DNA of 54,174 bases from Paenibacillus barcinonensis (GTDB lineage: Bacteria > Bacillota > Bacilli > Paenibacillales > Paenibacillaceae): the NCBI RefSeq assembly GCF_003217495.1, contig NZ_QJSW01000009.1:1-54174 (forward strand), read 5' to 3'. Within the stretch, counting starts at the first letter, position 1. Each line of letters starts with the position of its first letter. Positions 50,749-54,174 of the stretch are shown piece by piece. The translations under genes and the position numbers were made by a program. The notes beneath the pieces were generated by a model. That model was not told where the DNA came from. It worked only from the letters and a program-made list of their open reading frames with translations, and searched no databases.

Positions 50749-51627
50749 ATGAACAACGGATTAATTAATGCCATTATCGCTTATATTATGTGGGGCGTGC
50801 TCCCGCTATATTGGAAATTGTTTAATGATGTGCCGGCAGGTGAAATTTTGTCCCATCGTGTTGTGTGGTCATTTGTGTTTATGGGAATATTAGTTGCGAT
50901 TCAGCGCCGCTGGAGTGATGTCAAACGAATCTGGACCAGCCGCTCACTTTTACTGCCGCTTACAGCCAGCGGACTTTTGATTGCGATCAACTGGCTGATC
51001 TTCATCTGGGCTGTTAACAATGGGCATGTGGTAGAGACCAGCCTGGGTTACTACTTGAACCCACTGCTGAACGTGCTGCTCGCCGTAGTTTTTCTTCATG
51101 AAAAACCAAACCGGGGACAATGGGTTGCTATCGCTATAGCAGCAGTTGCGGTGCTGATTATCGCTGTTGACTACGGGCGTTTCCCGTGGATTTCCATATC
51201 GTTGGCGGCCTCCTTTGGTTTATATGGTCTGGCAAAGAAAAAAATTAAGCAGGATGCTTCGGTGGGGCTGTTGTCAGAGACTGCAATTGTCCTGCCCCTT
51301 GCATTAGGATACTGGATTTATCTAGGGATTGCTGGTCAAACAACAGCCTGGACGCTTCCGCCAACGATGTTCTTCGAATTGCTGCTTTCGGGTGTTGTGA
51401 CGGCGCTTCCGCTGTTGTTCTTTGCACGAGCAGCTGCGCGTATGTCACTCTCTACACTCGGATTTGTTCAGTATATCGGTCCAACCATCATGCTGATTTT
51501 AAGCATATTTGTATTTAAGGAATCGGTTTCTCCTGTGCTGCTTGGCGGATTTGCTTTGATCTGGACAGCACTTATCGTCTATGCTGTTTCATCAATGCGT
51601 GCGGCTAAAATGGCAAAGGCAGTGTAA
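50749..51627 (+). CDS. RarD/EamA-family transporter
   Basis: This 292-residue membrane protein has ten helices arranged as two EamA halves; the opening reads NGLINAIIAYIMWGVLPLYW and SHRVVWSF, typical of RarD. RarD homologues are named for chloramphenicol resistance but their natural substrate is uncertain. ATG 50749 has AGAGGTAGG upstream; the in-frame extension to 50707 is rejected. A terminator follows. Confidence 0.92.
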   Translation: MNNGLINAIIAYIMWGVLPLYWKLFNDVPAGEILSHRVVWSFVFMGILVAIQRRWSDVKRIWTSRSLLLPLTASGLLIAINWLIFIWAVNNGHVVETSLGYYLNPLLNVLLAVVFLHEKPNRGQWVAIAIAAVAVLIIAVDYGRFPWISISLAASFGLYGLAKKKIKQDASVGLLSETAIVLPLALGYWIYLGIAGQTTAWTLPPTMFFELLLSGVVTALPLLFFARAAARMSLSTLGFVQYIGPTIMLILSIFVFKESVSPVLLGGFALIWTALIVYAVSSMRAAKMAKAV

Positions 51628-51659
51628 ATGAATTACAGAAGTAATAAGATATTATCGCG

Positions 51660-51699
51660 CAGCCCTTTCCGTCCTTTAGGATGGAGAGGGCTGTTTTAT
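51660..51699 (+). terminator. Terminator of the RarD-like gene
   Basis: CAGCCCTTTCC.TCC pairs with GGA.GGA.AGGGCTG, followed by TTTT. Confidence 0.85.
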
Positions 51700-51813
51700 T
51701 ACTGTTGTGCATAGATAAAGAAAGTTTGAATGATTCTTTTATTTACAAATAAAGGAACGTATGTTCTAATTATAGGAGTGGAAATTTTCGGATTGTGGAG
51801 GTTTTTTTTAACA

Positions 51814-52266
51814 ATGAAGCAGCATGGAATTATGTTGGTTGTTAGTGTTTCGATCCTGCATGAGGGTAAGGTGCTTATCATCAAAGAGAACAAGGCATCT
51901 GTCCGGAATACCTGGAATTTCCCTTCAGGTAGAGTGGAGTATGGGGAAGAGCTAATGGAAGCGGCGCGTCGGGAAGCGAGAGAAGAGACGGGATATGATG
52001 TTAGACTGACAGCGGCGACAGGAGTGTACAATTTCATAAGCAGCTTGCAGCAGCAAGTGGTTTTGTTTCATTTTCTCGGTGAAATTATGGGTGGTTCGCT
52101 GAAGCTGGATACAGCGGAAATTGCAGATGCGAAGTGGATCACACCTATGGAACTATTCAATTCGGAATCACTGGAGCTGCGTGATCGAGTTGTGATGAAG
52201 CAGATTACAAGCAATATGATATCTAATAAAGAGTATCCATTGACGCTTTTTCACAACCAGATATAG
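51814..52266 (+). CDS. Nudix hydrolase
   Basis: The 150-residue protein has a complete Nudix box, G39-x5-E45-x7-R53-E54-x2-E57-E58-x-G60, which binds Mg2+ and hydrolyses nucleoside diphosphate derivatives. The substrate is unknown. ATG 51814 follows GTGGAGG twelve bases upstream; the frame extends to 51730 without a ribosome binding site. The MFS gene follows after 18 bp, so they may be cotranscribed. Confidence 0.92.
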   Translation: MKQHGIMLVVSVSILHEGKVLIIKENKASVRNTWNFPSGRVEYGEELMEAARREAREETGYDVRLTAATGVYNFISSLQQQVVLFHFLGEIMGGSLKLDTAEIADAKWITPMELFNSESLELRDRVVMKQITSNMISNKEYPLTLFHNQI

Positions 52267-52284
52267 AAACGGAGCAACATATGT

Positions 52285-53562
52285 ATGAAGTCTTCATATT
52301 TAACTCGTTCTTTTTACTATTTATGGACTACCCAGACGGCAGCAAATGCTGCTGATGTGTTATATATTATGGCCCTGACAGTCATGGTGCTGGACCGCAC
52401 CAATTCACTTGTATCTGCGGCCCTTTTGCCCTTGATGCGCAGTGGAGCCCAGATGTTAAGCAGTCTTGCTGCACCGCTGCTTATTCAACGGTTTCCATTG
52501 TCCAGACTGCTTCTATTGTCACAAACAGGGCAGTTTCTGCTATTTATTTGTCTTGCCTTGTATCTACAGCTTCATGCGGCTTCATCCTCTTTGCTGCTTG
52601 TATTCTCGCTTGTATTTGTGATGTCTTTTCTTGATGGATGGACAACTCCCGCACGTAATGCATTAATACCACGGTTGGTGGCACATGAGCAGGGTTTACT
52701 TAAAGCGAATGGGCTCATGAGTGTTAGTGACCAAGTTGTGCAGTTCGCCGGCTGGGGATTAAGTGGTGTAATCGTTGCCTTGATCGGTTCAAGCCCAACG
52801 CTGCTGATTACTGCTGTAATTTATGGCTTGGCTGCAGCCTTTACCATTGGAGTCAAGGAGCCAAACGACACAGACTTGGCGCAGAGCAAATTGCAATATT
52901 CGGCGGAAATTACAACGGATACGGGCATGAGCAGGTGGCATACCTTAACGGAAGGCTGGAAAATGATCTGGCAAACACCGCGTTTACGCGTGCTTACGTT
53001 CATGGATATGATTGACATGCTAGGAGGGGCCATCTGGGTAGGTGCATTTACATTAGCGTTCGTCCAGGTGGCACTTGGTCAAGGAGAAGAATGGTGGGGC
53101 TTCATCAATGCGGCTTATTTTGCCGGTACAATTGGCGGTGGATTGCTGGTGCTTGCTCTATCCAAGGTTATTGGACGCCGATATTTTGGAGTGATGCTGC
53201 TGGGTATGGCAGGGTATGGTGTCTTGACCGCAATATATGCAGTCAATTCGCAGCCGTTTACTGCATTGATCCTTGTGATGCTAATGGGGCCATTTGCCGA
53301 GCTTGCTATGATCAACCGACGTACGTTGATTCAGAGTAGTGTGGCTGCTCTAATGCTGCCCAAAGTGTTGTCTGCTCAAGCCTCGATGATGCATCTCGTA
53401 TTTTGCATTTCTTTACTGGGTATGGCAGGGCTTGCCGAATATATCGGAATTATCAATCTCTATCTGTTCGCAGCCGTTCTGACGCTACTGGCAATCGCCG
53501 CGGGTCTGCTGAACTACCGTGCTTTTCAGGATAGAACGGTTCATCCTCAGAAGATGAATTAA
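52285..53562 (+). CDS. MFS transporter
   Basis: This 425-residue protein has about 12 helices, with GGAGC before ATG 52285. Features are the A-helix YYLWTTQTAANAADVLYIMA, the mid-loop FLDGWTTPARNALIPRLV (an MFS_3/antibiotic-exporter-like signature), and a cytosolic linker around residues 190-220. It most resembles multidrug/macrolide-type exporters of the MefA/DHA class, but no substrate can be assigned. It is followed by a small membrane gene after 14 bp. Confidence 0.88.
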   Translation: MKSSYLTRSFYYLWTTQTAANAADVLYIMALTVMVLDRTNSLVSAALLPLMRSGAQMLSSLAAPLLIQRFPLSRLLLLSQTGQFLLFICLALYLQLHAASSSLLLVFSLVFVMSFLDGWTTPARNALIPRLVAHEQGLLKANGLMSVSDQVVQFAGWGLSGVIVALIGSSPTLLITAVIYGLAAAFTIGVKEPNDTDLAQSKLQYSAEITTDTGMSRWHTLTEGWKMIWQTPRLRVLTFMDMIDMLGGAIWVGAFTLAFVQVALGQGEEWWGFINAAYFAGTIGGGLLVLALSKVIGRRYFGVMLLGMAGYGVLTAIYAVNSQPFTALILVMLMGPFAELAMINRRTLIQSSVAALMLPKVLSAQASMMHLVFCISLLGMAGLAEYIGIINLYLFAAVLTLLAIAAGLLNYRAFQDRTVHPQKMN

Positions 53563-53576
53563 AAGGAGGGAGTGCA

Positions 53577-53918
53577 ATGGTCAACGATGATTTGAGCCCA
53601 AAAAATGGTCGTTTCGTTCGGCAAAGAAAGGGCCGCCTTATCTCTCCCTTTATATTTTCAATGATGATTGGTGTTATATATGCTGCGCTGATTACTAACG
53701 AAACGGCAATTATTTATATCAACAAAATTCTGCCAAGCACAGATGGAGCGGATCTGCATCAATATCTGCCTGTTATGCTTCCGGCTTTTATATATTCATA
53801 TGCTGTGCAGAGAAAACGCATCATCTGGCTTGAAAACCTGTCCTTCAGCTGCATTCAAGCGTTAATTGCTGTCATGAGCTTTGCTGCATGTCTTGTGACT
53901 GCTATGTTGATCATGTAG
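53577..53918 (+). CDS. Small membrane protein, VanZ-like in layout but unassigned
   Basis: The 113-residue product has a basic N-terminus and about three hydrophobic segments (FIFSMMIGVIYAALI; YLPVMLPAFIYSYAV; ALIAVMSFAACLVTAMLIM). AAAGGAGGG precedes the ATG and the gene is 14 bp after the MFS gene, so it is probably cotranscribed with it. I recognise no family with confidence. No terminator before the structured repeat was found. Confidence 0.75.
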   Translation: MVNDDLSPKNGRFVRQRKGRLISPFIFSMMIGVIYAALITNETAIIYINKILPSTDGADLHQYLPVMLPAFIYSYAVQRKRIIWLENLSFSCIQALIAVMSFAACLVTAMLIM

Positions 53919-53971
53919 AGAGCTATCGCTTTTCGTCTTGCTTTACCCTGCTCCTGTGCCAAGTCAGAGCA

Positions 53972-54130
53972 CGTTTTAGAAGCTTTCCAAGGAGTAGCGC
54001 GTAGTGGAGGGGGGCGGGAGTGATTCTGTAGAAGCGAAGCGCTCGCGTTTGTCCACGGATTTTCCCCTATAAAGGGGAATTCAAGTAAATCCGAGGACAA
54101 CCAGCGATCGGAAGAACACCCCGCCCCCGG
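53972..54130 (+). repeat. Structured dispersed repeat, copy B (unclassified; possible ncRNA)
   Basis: Second copy of the element at 3089-3239. An outer helix pairs 54010-54022 with 54117-54128 (12 bp, one bulged A). A central stem pairs GTCC (54051-54054) with GGAC (54095-54098) and CGGATTT (54056-54062) with AAATCCG (54087-54093) around an A·A mismatch. An alternative inner hairpin is TTCCCCT (54062-54068) with AGGGGAA (54073-54079). The conserved AGAAGCGAAGCG is at 54030-54041. A further CCGGAGC/GCTCCGG hairpin follows at 54127-54151. Strand is arbitrary. Confidence 0.75.
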
Positions 54131-54174
54131 AGCGTCCACCCGCAGCTCCGGCCCTAAACGCCTGAAGTGCCCTG

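Overview
The window looks like chromosomal DNA of a spore-forming Paenibacillus-type Firmicute. The sequence signs are mid-range base composition, strong AGGAGG-type ribosome binding sites, frequent TTG starts, T-box and SAM-I leaders, and many sporulation genes (yunB, a LytH-like peptidase, ylbJ, two alpha/beta SASPs). Several genes are neighbours in the Bacillus subtilis yut/yun region (lytH, yunB, lipA, yutD, yutI, yuzB, yutJ, yutM). I saw no rRNA, tRNA, CRISPR array, transposase or prophage gene. The genus is an inference.

Layout. 0-1.1 kb: a cut-off ORF, a small WXG-like helical protein and an HxlR regulator. 1.5-4.2 kb: zwf and gnd (oxidative pentose phosphate), separated by a structured non-coding repeat. 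4.5-12.5 kb: yunB, lytH, lipA-yutD, nadK, ylbJ, an undetected-size 37-aa membrane peptide behind a cre-like box, truncated haemoglobin, a DUF2225 protein, and a two-gene unit encoding a YycC-like protein and a Cys-rich protein. 12.6-21.5 kb: pepF, two near-identical SASPs with SigG-like promoters, an aldose epimerase, trpS behind a Trp T-box, a YfhP-like protein, a Sco protein and a YusF Toprim protein. 21.6-29.1 kb: an MFS exporter, a two-helix membrane protein, a CvpA-like/transglutaminase fusion and two tandem paralogous class B penicillin-binding proteins. 29.3-33.1 kb: a four-gene metal ABC transporter behind an MntR-like box, read as mntABCD. 33.3-40.6 kb: HAD phosphatase, DUF456, MurJ/YtgP flippase, DUF2515, thioredoxin-like protein, heme A synthase and a HEPN_Cthe2314-like protein. 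40.7-43.7 kb: a SAM-I riboswitch and metNIQ. 43.8-49.7 kb: a DUF2167 protein, an SDR, NifU-like, YuzB, NDH-2 (YutJ), MqnE and a HesB/IscA protein. 49.8-54.2 kb: an NAD(P)-binding reductase with an operator-like dyad, RarD-like, Nudix and MFS genes, a small membrane protein, and a second copy of the structured repeat.

How the genes fit together. Envelope and spore biology is heavily represented (MurJ, two PBPs, LytH, YunB, YlbJ, SASPs). A respiratory theme is scattered across the window: Sco and CtaA for cytochrome oxidase, MqnE for menaquinone, YutJ as NADH dehydrogenase, and NifU and HesB for Fe-S supply, which LipA and MqnE need. Mn and methionine uptake units carry their own recognisable regulatory sites.

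The most unusual signal is non-coding. A roughly 150-nt element occurs at about 3089-3239 and again at about 53972-54130. The copies share primary-sequence blocks, and their central stem keeps its pairing although its bases differ. I do not recognise this family. A second non-coding oddity is a nested 83-nt imperfect palindrome upstream of yunB.
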